From Cristatella mucedo (Eukaryota > Bryozoa > Phylactolaemata > Cristatellidae), in NCBI GenBank assembly GCA_009760855.2, contig WPIO01000006.1, positions 12,883,501 to 12,947,500 on the forward strand: a stretch of 64,000 nt of DNA. The letters are read 5' to 3'. A program made the translations under genes and the position numbers. Of the stretch, positions 24,384 to 35,194 are shown one piece after another (the first letter of the stretch is position 1; every line of letters starts with the position of its first letter). The notes under the pieces were generated by a model that saw only the letters and a list, made by a program, of their open reading frames with translations, did no database searches and was not told where the DNA came from.

Positions 24384-27242
24384 GGGGAATTCAAATGCAT
24401 AATGCCCGTGCAGGTCCGTCCACCAATTAACCCGCAGGTTAGCTTGCTCAGCGACCGGTCATACTAAGCTGATCGTTCACACACTTGAACTGCTCCGACC
24501 GGCTGCGTGGTGAGGGCAGCAGGGCGGGGCAGGGCAGGGCGGGGCGGCTCCTTGTAGTCGTTGCGGGTTCGGCCGCATTCGCGTACGAGCAAGGTTCTTG
24601 CACTGTGGACGCTCAGGCAAGCCATCCGGCGGTTAGTGCGCCAACCGTGCACCGACGGTTCGAACTCAAGGGAACCGGCAGTCGAGCATGCGACAGATCA
24701 GCGCATGCACCACTGCCGCCGGGACTGCAATCCGGCGGGCGATGACGTCGGCTTCAGCTGCTGCTGCTGCTGCGCAAGCGAGCGACTCGAGCGACCTGCC
24801 GAAGGCGGCCCGGCTCGAGCACTGGCTTACTCGGCTGACTGTGTCGACAGAAGGACCGAGGGGCGAGAGCAAAACCGGGCGCCCAGGCATGCCCTGACAT
24901 GCCCGGAGGCAGTCCTTGCAGAGTGGCAGCGATGTCAGCTCAGCAGCTGCGCGCACGCACTGCTCGGTCGTCAGCGAGGGCAGCCCTCCGCTGAACGACC
25001 GCATGCCGGCCACAGTGCACTTCCGCGGAGGCTGCTCGAGGGCGTTCGATCGGTTTGCTGCACGAGGGGCAGGCAGCGACGGCTGTAGTTGTGCGTAGCG
25101 GTTCAGCCCGCTGAGTTGCGGCTACTGGGCTTTTCCAGCTGCCATTCCAAACCTAGCCGCGGCTGCGGCAGCAGCAGTGGGGCAGCAGATCTGCCGCAGC
25201 GGCGACATGAGTAACTGCGGCTGCCGCCATGCCAGCTTAGCCGGCACCACACGGTGACAGGCAGGCGACTGCTCCGAAAGGCGCTTGCTCGACCTTGCCG
25301 GCCGCCCGAGCTTACCTGACTGGCCTTCGGTCAGGCTCCGAGCCTGCACCGAGCAGTGGAGGTCACAGCCTGCCGGTGTCTTACAGGGGCAGCACACATC
25401 TGGCCTCACGTGACCTGACTACCTTTGCCCCCCTGCGATCTCCAGCCTGCCGGTGCCGTGAGAGACTTTTTAAGCCAAATCCCGGCCTTCGATATGACTT
25501 TCGGTGATCCGGGAGGTCCGGCTAGGTCCGGGCTAGAGCTTCCAGGGAAATGTTTCAGCATCAGTCGGAGCCCAGCGATGGATTTTGCCCAGAAAACCTC
25601 TCGCAATCAACAAAGGTCAGGCGAGCAGTTCAGAGCTTGATCGGCTACTGTCTGTTGCACGTGCTCTAGTCGGGTAGCTGCTAGAAGGGTGGACAAACTC
25701 ACCACGGTCATCTGACTAGCTGAACGCTCAGTACTACCACCACCTTTGCCATTGCCACCGCACACCCAGCCAGCCCACCGTCTTTCCTTAGCACTTCCCC
25801 GTTTGTAGTGCTGCTGGCTCGAGCCCCAAACCATCCATCCTGTTGGGAGCACGCGACTCAGATCTGCTCCAGACCGGGGCGGTAGCAATCAGGCAATACT
25901 CGAAGCACTCCTTTGGCAGGACGGTGGTCAGACTTCAGCCGACCCTCGGCATACCCACACTCTCTGGCATGCTGCGTGACCCGAGTGAGCCGTGTGAGTA
26001 CAAGGCTCATCGCTTGGTCTGAGGTCAATGAGCCCTGTACTCAGTGATGTGCTGGATTTTATGGTTGCTGGAGTCCTACTGGCAGTTACACAGACCTAAG
26101 TATCCAGCTATCCGATTCTAACTATGCATACACTACAACCACAGCCCACTGATAACATGTCGGCTGTGCGTGGCACTGTACATGCTGTGCATTGCATACA
26201 TATTGTTCGTAGCGTTGCGTTGCGAATGCCGAGAAAGTATAACTGCAGTACATGCAGCGGATCTTTTCTGCGAGTCGTATCAGTACACACCTAGCCCAAT
26301 GCTTACATATCGTGCTAAGTCTTCTGTGTCAACAGCAGAAGATCTGGTGAAGATCAACAGGCAACTGCAGAAACCGATGCTTGCTAGCCTAGGGCAGCTT
26401 TGCTGATTCGGGGGAGAGGGAGGGCTGCGTGACTTAGTGACGTCTTTTAAGACAAACCGATAATATACTCACATGCTCAGTCTTCTTGGCTTCCTCCTCC
26501 TTCTTCTCCTCCTCCTCCTCATTCATTTGCTACAGTCTAGATGGGAGTAGCTGCTTTTTGTCAGCTTGGCGGCTAGTAGGAGTGCAAATCAGTACCTATG
26601 CTGAGGCTGTGTCGAGGACTTCGGGGTAGCTGGGTGGGCCATGTGCCTCGGGTCTGACTTTGTGAGACCTGAGTGTCAGCAGCGGTAACAGCAGCAGAAG
26701 CAGCAGCAGCCTCGGCAGAGGCTGCTATGGTTGACTGAGGGCTACCCAATTCTGCTTAGGTCAGCACGTGACCCACCTGGCTGCCAGAGGGCAACCTGCC
26801 GAAGGGTGAATGGTGGCACGACAGCCGGTGGCAAATGCCGATGTTCAGTGAAGGGCACAGCTGAATCGCCTGGGCTAGTCACTAATCAGAAACGCAGCCG
26901 GAAGCACGGCAGCAAGCATGGCAGCAAAGAGACCGGGGAGGGGTTGGGGGGGAGGTGAGTGCCCTTGTACCAGTCAGTGCTCGTGAGCCTCGGGCGAAGA
27001 TAATTCGCGGACTCTGATGCCCAGGGGATTTGTTGAAGATACAGGTTTAATTGTTTCCTTGTCTGGGCTGATGCTAGCTCCTAATCTAATAGCCTTCACC
27101 GTGCAACTCATCATGTCACTTCAGCAGACTTGGTGCCTCCTTCATTACCGGAAGTCAGGAGTGAGTGGGCTCAGCGTTTCGGCGGCCCACCAATCTCCAC
27201 AATGCAGTTCAAACGGCTAGCCTGAGGTTGAATTCACTCGAG

Positions 27243-27416
<174 letters not shown>

Positions 27417-27744
27417 CTCCTGCAGCTGCTGCTCTGCAGCGAATTCTAGAGCCAAGAAGTTTGCTGCGAGAAAGTCCAGCTTGATACGTGACGTCAGCTA
27501 CAGGATTTGGCCACTGCCGTGGTCGGCAGTGGACCGATGTCCGAGAGGTGAGCCGTGCAGCCGCCAGCAAGCGGCATCGACCGGGGTGGCAGGGGGGCAG
27601 CATGCGTGCTGCAGTTAGAGGCATGTGGCTGCCGACATCGTGGGGCCCTGCTACTGCTGTGACATGCAAGTGGCAGAGCATGCTTGACAGGAGACCAACT
27701 AAAGCCGACCTTGGGTGGCACAAGGACTGCTCTCCGTAGTGCAA

Positions 27745-27892
27745 GAGCTCTCTCACTCCCTCTCTTCTCTATCTCTCTCCCCCCTCTCTCTCTCTTTTTT
27801 CTCTTCTCTCTCCCTCCCTCTTTCTCTCTCTCTTTTCTTCTCTCACTCTCTCTCTCTCTCTCTCTTCCTCTCTCTCTCTCTCTTCCTCTCTG
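27745..27892. repeat. CT-rich imperfect microsatellite
   Basis: CTCTCT with TTCT, CCTC and TTTT interruptions. Confidence 0.93.
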
Positions 27893-28248
27893 CTGCATAG
27901 CCAAGGTCAAAGAGATGTATGGTGAGTACTCAGTTCGAAAAAGAGGCTCTCAACTCTGATATTGGTTGTAAGTATCACAATCAAGGTCAAGTGATGTTTA
28001 GAGTTTGCTTGCTAAACTGGTTTAAACGTAACATGCAAGCCCTTACATTTTGTAATATTCAGCATAGGCGACATACAAACTTGGCAGTGGACTGTTTTTA
28101 GAAACTGCTACAATATAAAAATTTTAAGAATCGGTTAAATTTTTATAACAATTCTGTTTGGAAACTAGTGGCAGCTGGTGTAAAACATGCTGTTGTTCGG
28201 TCGAGCTGGGTCTGAACAGACAAGAACGTTGCCGACAATGCCTGCACA

Positions 28249-28371
28249 GTATATCTTTCCTGGCCTTTGAGTCACGATTTTATTACACGAAAGCTACATT
28301 TGTTAACAAGGCGTAGGCAGAGCTGTGTGATGAAGTGCTGAACTTTGCAATTCTTGTAGGCAAACAAAAGA
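28249..28371. repeat. Direct repeat, copy 1 (about 115-120 bp)
   Basis: Shares cacgaaagc-acatttgtta, aaggcgtaggcagagct and tgatgaagtgctgaactttg, caattcttgtaggcaaa with copy 2 at 28746-28861, at roughly 90 percent identity by eye. Confidence 0.9.
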
Positions 28372-28673
28372 AGACAGTTTATTGTTGAGATCGTAATAGA
28401 GAATGCATACCTCAGCCTATGGTAGTGACGATCTTAAATGTTGTTGTCTTCCGGTACTAGGCTGGGGGGGCCCTCCCGACCTTGACTGACCAATCGAGGT
28501 GCAGCTTTCCTGCTGCTGGCGCCAGCAACGGTACTGGCCAATCGGTGCGCAGCCTTCCTGGGCGCAGACGAAAGCTTTGGTTCGCATGGACGTCTACGGA
28601 GTTGATGATTAAACGTTGAGTTCGGTCGTGTTCTGAGTGCTCCAAGTTGTTTGCTGTTTAGCAATGCGCACGT

Positions 28674-28688
28674 GCACACACACACACT

Positions 28689-28716
<28 letters not shown>
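28674..28716. repeat. (CA)n microsatellite
   Basis: About 21 units with one CT interruption, between the two direct-repeat copies. Confidence 0.95.
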
Positions 28717-28719
<3 letters not shown>

Positions 28720-28745
28720 GCACACACTCGCAACACCTGCGAAGT

Positions 28746-28861
28746 GTATCCTTCCTGGCCTTGGAGTCGAGATCTTACTACACGAAAGCCACATTTGTTA
28801 AGAAGGCGTAGGCAGAGCTATATGATGAAGTGCTGAACTTTGCAATTCTTGTAGGCAAATA
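28746..28861. repeat. Direct repeat, copy 2
   Basis: Second copy of the 28.25 kb unit, same orientation, about 495 bases downstream. A (CA)n tract and about 300 bases of unique sequence lie between them. Confidence 0.9.
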
Positions 28862-29218
28862 ACGGAAGAAAATTTATTTAGAAACACTGCCAGTGGCATT
28901 CGTCCATCATTATTTTAAGTGCCGTGGTTGTCAACACATATAGTAAGGGATGTATCTTATTGTACCCTCATTTTCAAAGTTGACTGAAGACTATGCCCTG
29001 ATCATTCAGCTTTCTGTTCGCTAGCTCTGAACAAGTTCATCAGATAGTAATCACTATTTTATGACACAAAGCGCATCAAGCATATATTTTATATTCTTGC
29101 ATGGAAATTCTAATCAGGTAGTCCCACCATCGCCATGGCCCACAGTTATAGTTGTCCAAAATTTATTGTGGCGATCATTCTTGATCGTTAATGAGGAAGA
29201 GTTAAAATGAAGGCAAGC

Positions 29219-29245
29219 AGACAGACAGACAGACAGACAGACAGA
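29219..29245. repeat. (ACAG)n microsatellite
   Basis: Seven agac/acag units, then a GA-rich stretch. Confidence 0.93.
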
Positions 29246-29763
29246 GGTGAGTGGGAGAGAGAGGTGAGAGAGTGAAAGGATAAGCGAGAGTGAGTAAGAA
29301 GAGGTTGAGACAGCTGGAGGAGGATGGAGATGGTGGTGCCAGAAGCAGTCACAGTAGTCATTTGCAGCTGAGCACTGGCTTCATGAGACGGACCACACTT
29401 TTACCCCGGTGAACTAGGACGTGTTCACCCATCATTATCAGCGGCAATATGATAGTCTAACATTCAGCGATCCTCTATGTAGGTGTGACAGGTGAGACCT
29501 GGTTGAATGTGGCAGCAGAGTAGTGAAGAATGACAATTGTTGCTGCTGCCGATTTCTCATCTCGGTCCTTCTGCTTTTCTCCTTCTCTGTCCATCTCTTT
29601 CTCTCGTTCCGTGGCCGTTCTCTCTTACTCTTTCACAGTCTCCCTCTCACCCCTCACCTCTTTCTGGCGCCGTGTCTGTCAACGGTTCTTCCAACTATTT
29701 GGCCTCTCTCAGCCACAAGTTATGCCTGCCCACTACAGCTGTCCGCTGCACTGCAAGGTACTA

Positions 29764-29822
29764 ATTATGCTACTTATTATTATAATAATTATTATGCAAC
29801 TTATTATTATTATTATAATGAT
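29764..29822. repeat. ATT/AAT-rich microsatellite
   Basis: Two short (ATT)n runs. No L2-a stem-loop lies beside them, so a retroposon origin is not shown. Confidence 0.8.
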
Positions 29823-30104
29823 TTAAACCTGACTAGCCCTGCTGGGCATACCAAGCCCACTCCCTTGTTAAATGCATCAGCACATTTGCAGATTCATAAG
29901 CGTATGTGCGGACTAGGTGCAACTAATGTCTGAGCACAGCTCAGATGAACTAATCCTTACCACTGCGCAAGGCACACCTATTGGCTGCAAGAGAATTAAT
30001 ACCCACGGCTTAGTGACTTGCACGGTAGCGAGCATGCAAAGGCCAGCTAGTGTGGTGCTGAGGCCAGCATGCTAAAGTGAGCATTAAGTCACTCCAAGGC
30101 CACC

Positions 30105-30330
30105 GGTCAAGACCTCTCGCTAGTAGCATGCACTGAATCATGCAAGGGGAACCATTGCAAAACACACCGGATCAGAGAAAAGACAGTTAGCCTGGCGAAG
30201 GGAGAGCTAGCTGGGGCAGATATGTCTTTAGCCATGAGAATTAAATGATGCCAGGTCATTATAGCTTGTGACCACAGCCGGAAGCAAGTTCCACACTTTC
30301 GGTGCATGAAGGATCGATCAACAAAAGATA
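30105..30330 (-). mobile_element. Third LINE type, ORF2 C-terminal fragment
   Basis: On the minus strand FVDRSFMHRK then, after a frame change, KVWNLLPAVVTSYNDLASFN: the DRSF...VWNxLP signature of L2/CR1 ORF2 ends, but different from both L2-a and LINE-b. Confidence 0.6.
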
Positions 30331-31251
30331 GAAAAGTGATCACTGCCAAGCAGCTTGTTGTCAATCGCTAACTCACTAACAAATCAAACCATCTACACTT
30401 GGCTTCTGCCTGATCTACAGCATGAGACTTACTAACATGCCTTGCACATTCACTAATTTGTGTGAGCTTGTCTCATCACTGGTACAAATTAGCCCAATAC
30501 AAGACTTACCCGTGTCTAGATCAAGGGGTAGATGATTTTTGGACTGGAAGCACAGGACTTGTTTAGTTGGTTGGGTGGGACACCTTGGTAATAGATGAAC
30601 TGAAGCATTTATTTTCCCTTTTGGCCCAACGGCCAAGGCACTCAGCAGCCATAGAGACCATATCTGCCGAAGGCTGAGGACTCACCACCTCTAATATATT
30701 TGGCAGTGTGCATTCTGTAACAATGACGAGGTAGGTGGTAAGCGATGTCGTCAAGGTAGCATTAAGCAAAGGCAGATAAAGCAGCACCCTCAGCTGATAC
30801 TATTGTCGCAGTAGAAAAATAAAGGAGCAGCCAGAGAGAAGATAGCTGCAGACAAACATAAACCGGCGCTCATGAATTTATCAGCATCTATGATCTACAC
30901 TCTTGTCATCTTGATGCTTGCCACCAATTTCCTAGCTAGCTCATTTCAATAGCTGTCTGCTTAAACTTTGATGTCTTTCATCTCACGCAGTCTCCAGAGA
31001 GATTGGCAATCGGGATGCTAGCTTTCGCGGGTGTATGTTGTGGACTGACTTGAAAGCCGCCGCAGAATTCTAGGTCACTTCACCTGCAGCACATTTCAAT
31101 CTCCTAGATCTGTACAGCCTGCCTGGATGGGCCAGGTGGTGTTTAGTGCCAGTTCGAAGCAACTAATCGCCGAAAGGCTGGTCACGGAGTAAGTACCACC
31201 TTCTGCAGTGGGGAGGCAGGCCTTGCCGTCAAGCAGAACTAATCTCTCCAG

Positions 31252-31446
31252 GGCTGCCACATCCCAGAGCTCCATGCATATCAGTCAGACATCACTGTCG
31301 TTCTGGGACTGGTTGGCAACCGAGAATCTTTCTTGTCAGAACATGTCGGAGATTGAGCAGAGAATGGAGCATCCACCGGTGCCAGAACACGACTTGGCAC
31401 GGGTTTCAGCCGATACTGCGAGTTTGGCAGGCGGCCTTCTGGCAAG
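31252..31446 (+). CDS. Candidate phase-symmetric exon, protein unrecognised
   Basis: 195 bases bounded by ctctcCAG and GCAAG|GTCTGT, open in one frame with the same phase at both ends. It encodes ATSQSSMHISQTSLSFWDWL followed by ATENLSCQNMSEIEQRMEHP. The residue mix looks protein-like and there is no simple repeat. I do not recognise the family and no partner exon is evident nearby. Confidence 0.25.
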
Positions 31447-31799
31447 GTCTGTCTAACGATTGACAGTTGCTAGCTAGCTGCTTGTGGCAACTTTGCAGCA
31501 TTCAGGCGGCCCCCAGAGATGTGGTCTGTGCTTGTTATAGATAGAACGTAGTTTCTAGCTAGTTTTTCTTGCCTCAGCTTCATCGGCCGCACTTGGCAAT
31601 AAGAGGCTGATGCTTAGCTGATCGTAAGTGACCGAGATCACTGCCATTTCTGATGAGCACAGTGGGAAGTGAGGTGAAGTGGGCATAGGCAGTGAGGCTA
31701 AGGTAGCACGTTTTGTGGCAGTGGCTGCTCGCTCATTCAGGATAGCGACTCACTGTAGACAGGTTTGCTGGCATCGTCTTAAGCCGATGGGCAGCGACT

Positions 31800-32243
31800 T
31801 GTCTCCCACCAGGCCACGCATCGTACCACACGCTTTTCGGAATCCAACAGTCTACAAATACCTCGTACAAACCTCAAATCTTTTGGAGACCGTGCATTTA
31901 GTTCGTATGCTCCCAAAGCCTGGAACTTCCTCCCGACTTGCGTCAGAACATCCCCTGACTTGACCACATTTAAAAAGAACTTAAAAACACATATTTAGGA
32001 CAGCATTTAGTGATTCCCCTTGATTCGTTCTTCACGTGCTTATGCATGCTGACACTAACCACATTTGCCTGCTGACCCTGTGCATGTCACCCCTAACCAT
32101 ATTATTCATTTTGTTTGCTTATCAAGCATGATATTACTCACCATTCAATTGCATTTCCCTTTGCAGCAAATGTAAAGCGCCTAGAGAGAGATTGAGTTCT
32201 CTGAGGGCGCTTTATGAAGTGCATTATTATTATTATTATTATT
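31800..32243 (+). mobile_element. L2-a LINE 3' end with (ATT)n tail
   Basis: Holds the end of ORF2 (LKSFGDRAFSSYAPKAWN in one frame, frameshifted upstream), a 3' UTR containing gctgacactaacc and catgtcacccctaacc, the stem-loop AAGCGCC...GGCGCTT at about 32174-32212, and a closing (ATT)n run. 5'-truncated and inactive. Confidence 0.9.
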
Positions 32244-32249
32244 ACTAAC

Positions 32250-33011
32250 AGAAGAGCATGGCCGAGTGGCAAGTGCTGCTAGGTGGTGGTTGGTTGCATG
32301 GTGGGGTCAGGCAGCACACAATGCAGCTTTTTCTTTATTAGGGATTGGCAACATTCTCAGTTCACAAGGCTCTTTGTACTTGAGCTTTATAATAGCAGTG
32401 GTGATGAGAGAGGTCCTGAGCAGTGGCTCCAGTGACATTCTCGTTTTCTAAGGGCACCAACTTCCATGCTGTGCTAGTTGTGTGTCAACGCGTCTCGCAG
32501 TGCTGCTGACCTCTAACAGGTCAATAATAATAATAGTAATAATATGTTTGTATAGCTCAAAACGATAGAATCTGGTCCCTTCGACCTAGTTGTGGACTAT
32601 ATTCTTGAACTGCTTATCTTGCAACAGTGATGGCTTACCAATAACTGAGTAAGTGTGCTTGCTTAAAAAGTTTGTCTGGCCTTGTCATAATCAGCAGGCA
32701 TCTGACGTAGGAACTGATAAACAATATCTGTCTTGGTGTCTGTAGTTTTTTACTTGACTTTCTTTTACTTCAAATCCTTCTTGTGTCCTCGATCGGGTTT
32801 GTATTTTTTTATAATTTGCCACGGTCCTCTTTTGGTGGGTTCTCATAGACGAGCAATCGATGTTGTTGTAATCGTGTGTTTCAGTTCTGTTTTTATTTTA
32901 GTGGAAACTATCTGTACACTTATCTTGTAATCTTGCAGAATACCTATGCTCACCTGGAAACAGGTGGGATTGTAAAGTGTTGTTTGTCTATGATTGTAGT
33001 TTGATGAGCGG
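32250..33011. other. No gene recognised
   Basis: gcatggccgagtggcaagtg at 32258 looks like a lone tRNA A box; no B box follows. Confidence 0.5.
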
Positions 33012-33175
33012 CTGGCCAGTTGAGTCCCCCTCTTGTCATTGGCAAGCAGTAGGGTGCTCCCACTTCACGACCCAGGTCGTGCGTTCGAGTCCTGCAGTGG
33101 GCAACCCGTTATGTGCCAAATGCCCATTAGGGCTCCTTGAGCTACATACGTATGGCTCTTTAATCAGCTAGCCTT
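33012..33175 (+). mobile_element. SINE-2 copy with perfect B box
   Basis: ttggcaagcagtagggtgct, then GGTCGTGCGTTCGAGTCCTG (B box GTTCGAGTCC), gcagtgggcaacccgttatg and tacgtatggctctttaatca at the tail. Confidence 0.8.
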
Positions 33176-33267
33176 ACTTCGTCCTTCCATTTGCAGACGG
33201 CAGGCATTTCCCTAGGAAGATTTTAGCCATAGAGCACAAATAAGTAAAGTAAAAGAAGAATTGAAGT

Positions 33268-33313
33268 CAGTATGATCTTACTTATGTATGCACTCAGTAT
33301 GATCTTACTTATG
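33268..33313. repeat. Short direct repeat, 27 bp period
   Basis: cagtatgatcttacttatg occurs at 33268 and 33295. Confidence 0.93.
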
Positions 33314-33614
33314 CACAAATAAAGATGCGTATCTCTGTCTGTACATGACCAATCCTGCAGTGCTCAGCGCCGGTAGTTTGCTATGCTGCATTGCAGCTTG
33401 CCGACTCCATGTGCTTGTTACCTAACGGTTTGTCTCATCAATGGGTCCGTGAGATTTACTCACATTGTTGATGGATTGCTGATATAATACACCTTTGAAA
33501 AATCACCGTGTGAGCACGTCAGTTGGCCAACTGTATTAGCAGGAAATTTCGATAGCAAGCTAGCTTAATTGCACTGTCAGTGACAGTCGCCTGAATTGTC
33601 TTGTCTCTGCAGGC

Positions 33615-33790
33615 GTAACAGGATGCTACTCACATCCTCGACTGCCCTCCTGACTCAGCTATGCTTCTCTCTAGCCTCGTGTGCGTGCATGTGTGTGCGT
33701 GCGTGTGCGCGCGTGACCAAGTCTGTTAGCTATGGTATGAGCTCACCGAAAGTAGCTTAGGCTTCGACTGCGGCTTCAAGAAAACTGTCA
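33615..33790 (+). mobile_element. LINE-b 3' UTR fragment
   Basis: ctcacatcctcgactgccct cctgactcagctatgcttct matches the LINE-b 3' region; a small TGCG/TGTG-rich stretch (33680-33713) is inserted, then ctgttagctatggtatgag and cttaggcttcgactgcggc continue the match. Confidence 0.7.
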
Positions 33791-34149
33791 GGGTAGCACC
33801 CACTTTGTCCTCGTGCCTTTGTACCCACATCGCTAGAAATGCTGGAAATTGCCCCCCCCCCATTCACACCCAACATTGCGCAACAGAGTGCGCTTCAGTG
33901 GCCTGACTCTCTGACAGGCACCCATAGCCTTGCCATGACTGAGCGGCTGGCAATGGCAGAGTTCATGTCGGGCAACGTTCTCGGTTTATTTATTCCTAGC
34001 TGCACCATGATGGGTGCAGCTCATGTAGTCAGTAGGCACATGATCACTTGAGCAGGCTGCTGCAGACTGGCACGTAGAGATGGATTTCGTCAGGACCGCC
34101 GCGCATGCTGATGTGTTGCAAGATTTCATAGAAATAACCAAGCAGAGTC

Positions 34150-34262
34150 AAGTCAGCTCAGCCAGTGTTATGGTGGTCACACTTCGTGGCCTAGGGCCGT
34201 GGGTTCGACTGGTGCAGCGGCAGCAGCAGGCAATTCTTTACTTCCCGGTGCTAGCCGAACAA
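34150..34262 (+). mobile_element. SINE-2 head fragment
   Basis: gtggtcacacttcgtggcct then GGGCCGTGGGTTCGACTGGT (B-box-like) and gcaggcaattctttacttcc. The tail is missing. Confidence 0.5.
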
Positions 34263-34664
34263 AAGCCCCCCAGCAAGTCTTCTGCTTCTATTGGCACTGA
34301 GGCTGATCTTCCGTGTTTGCTTTAAAGTAGATGACTGCCAGACTCCATCCACAAGCCAGACGGATGCACTCACCGGCTTTCTCACTGGCCGGGCTTCGGT
34401 CTGCAGACCGCTGGGTCGTGCATCGCCCCACCCCCCTCTTGGAAGGACACCAGTAAGCAACCCACTGCAAGCAGGCAGGCAGGCAGCAGCAGCATGAAAC
34501 CTAACCACAGGCTGCTGAGCAGCGGGGCACCAGTTTAGCCACCCTCTGTGAAAGGAGAGCTGCAGCTCCCTTCTTCCCCGATGGGTGGCTCCACTGTGCT
34601 TCTATGGAGCATATGCTGCATGACTTAGCAAGCTGCTCTAGGCGCTCGTAGGTCATTTTCCTGA

Positions 34665-34802
34665 GAGGTTTGGTCGTGCTCCCACATCACGACCCAGGTC
34701 GTGCGTTCGAGTCTCGATGCAGGCAAACCTTACTCACCAGGTACAAGAGGGGCGAAAGCAGTCACTACTAAGGCTGGTCTCCTGGCTGCTGTATATAATT
34801 AG
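34665..34802 (+). mobile_element. SINE-2 copy
   Basis: ggtcgtgctcccacatcacg, GGTCGTGCGTTCGAGTCTCG (B box), body ttactcaccaggtacaagag, tail ctaaggctggtctcctggct ending at a LINE-b tail. Confidence 0.8.
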
Positions 34803-35192
34803 CTAATGTAATGTAATGCATCTCTGTGGGTAACCCCATAAAGACTATGTGGGTGTTACACAGGAGAGTTTTGTATAGCACACTCACAACCTAAGCGGCT
34901 TTCAATACTAATTCGGTAGCCAACAGACTTCATCTCATGCAACAAAGAGAAAGTGGGAAGCATAGAACAGTCAGGAGAGCAGTTGAGGTAGTGAGTAGAA
35001 TGGAAGTAGCAGCTCAGGACTGCTGGAAAGGATGAGCCATAGTCGGCAGCAGGAGAGTAGTTGTCGTTGTGTAAGAATCGTGGAAGCGAGTTCCACAGTC
35101 TTGGACCTGCAGAGCTAAAGCTTCTGTCGCCAAAGGTCTCAAGCGCAGGAATGGAGCAGCCAATTTATTGTCCATACAGGACCTGAGGGCAG
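34803..35192 (-). mobile_element. LINE-b 3' end, tail to tail with a SINE-2
   Basis: Begins taatgtaatgtaatgcatct (reverse of the ATTAC tail), then 3' UTR and the ORF2 end (GDRSFSSAGPRLWNSLPRFL on the minus strand). A plus-strand SINE-2 ends exactly at this tail, so the tail junction is shared. Confidence 0.85.
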
Positions 35193-35194
35193 CT

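Larger units (their letters stand above)
23012..27240. other. No gene confirmed; CpG-rich block at about 24.4-25.7 kb
   Basis: Outside the C25 and G30 runs the sequence from 24430 to 25700 is visibly GC- and CpG-rich and could be a promoter or CpG-island-like block. Overlapping frames of 115-175 codons on both strands there are Ala/Arg/Cys-rich, as expected by chance in GC-rich DNA. Confidence 0.5.
28870..31250. other. No gene recognised apart from small repeats and a LINE piece
   Basis: Contains (ACAG)n, an ATT run and the third-type LINE fragment. Frames at 29523-29933 are CT/TTC-driven. Confidence 0.55.

Noticed and set aside
24561-25088. 175-codon plus-strand and 115-codon minus-strand frames
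   Set aside because: Overlapping open frames in GC-rich DNA with no motif or supporting splice structure.
28249-28861. Direct repeats as LTRs of a retroelement
   Set aside because: No TG...CA ends, primer-binding site, polypurine tract or coding part between them.
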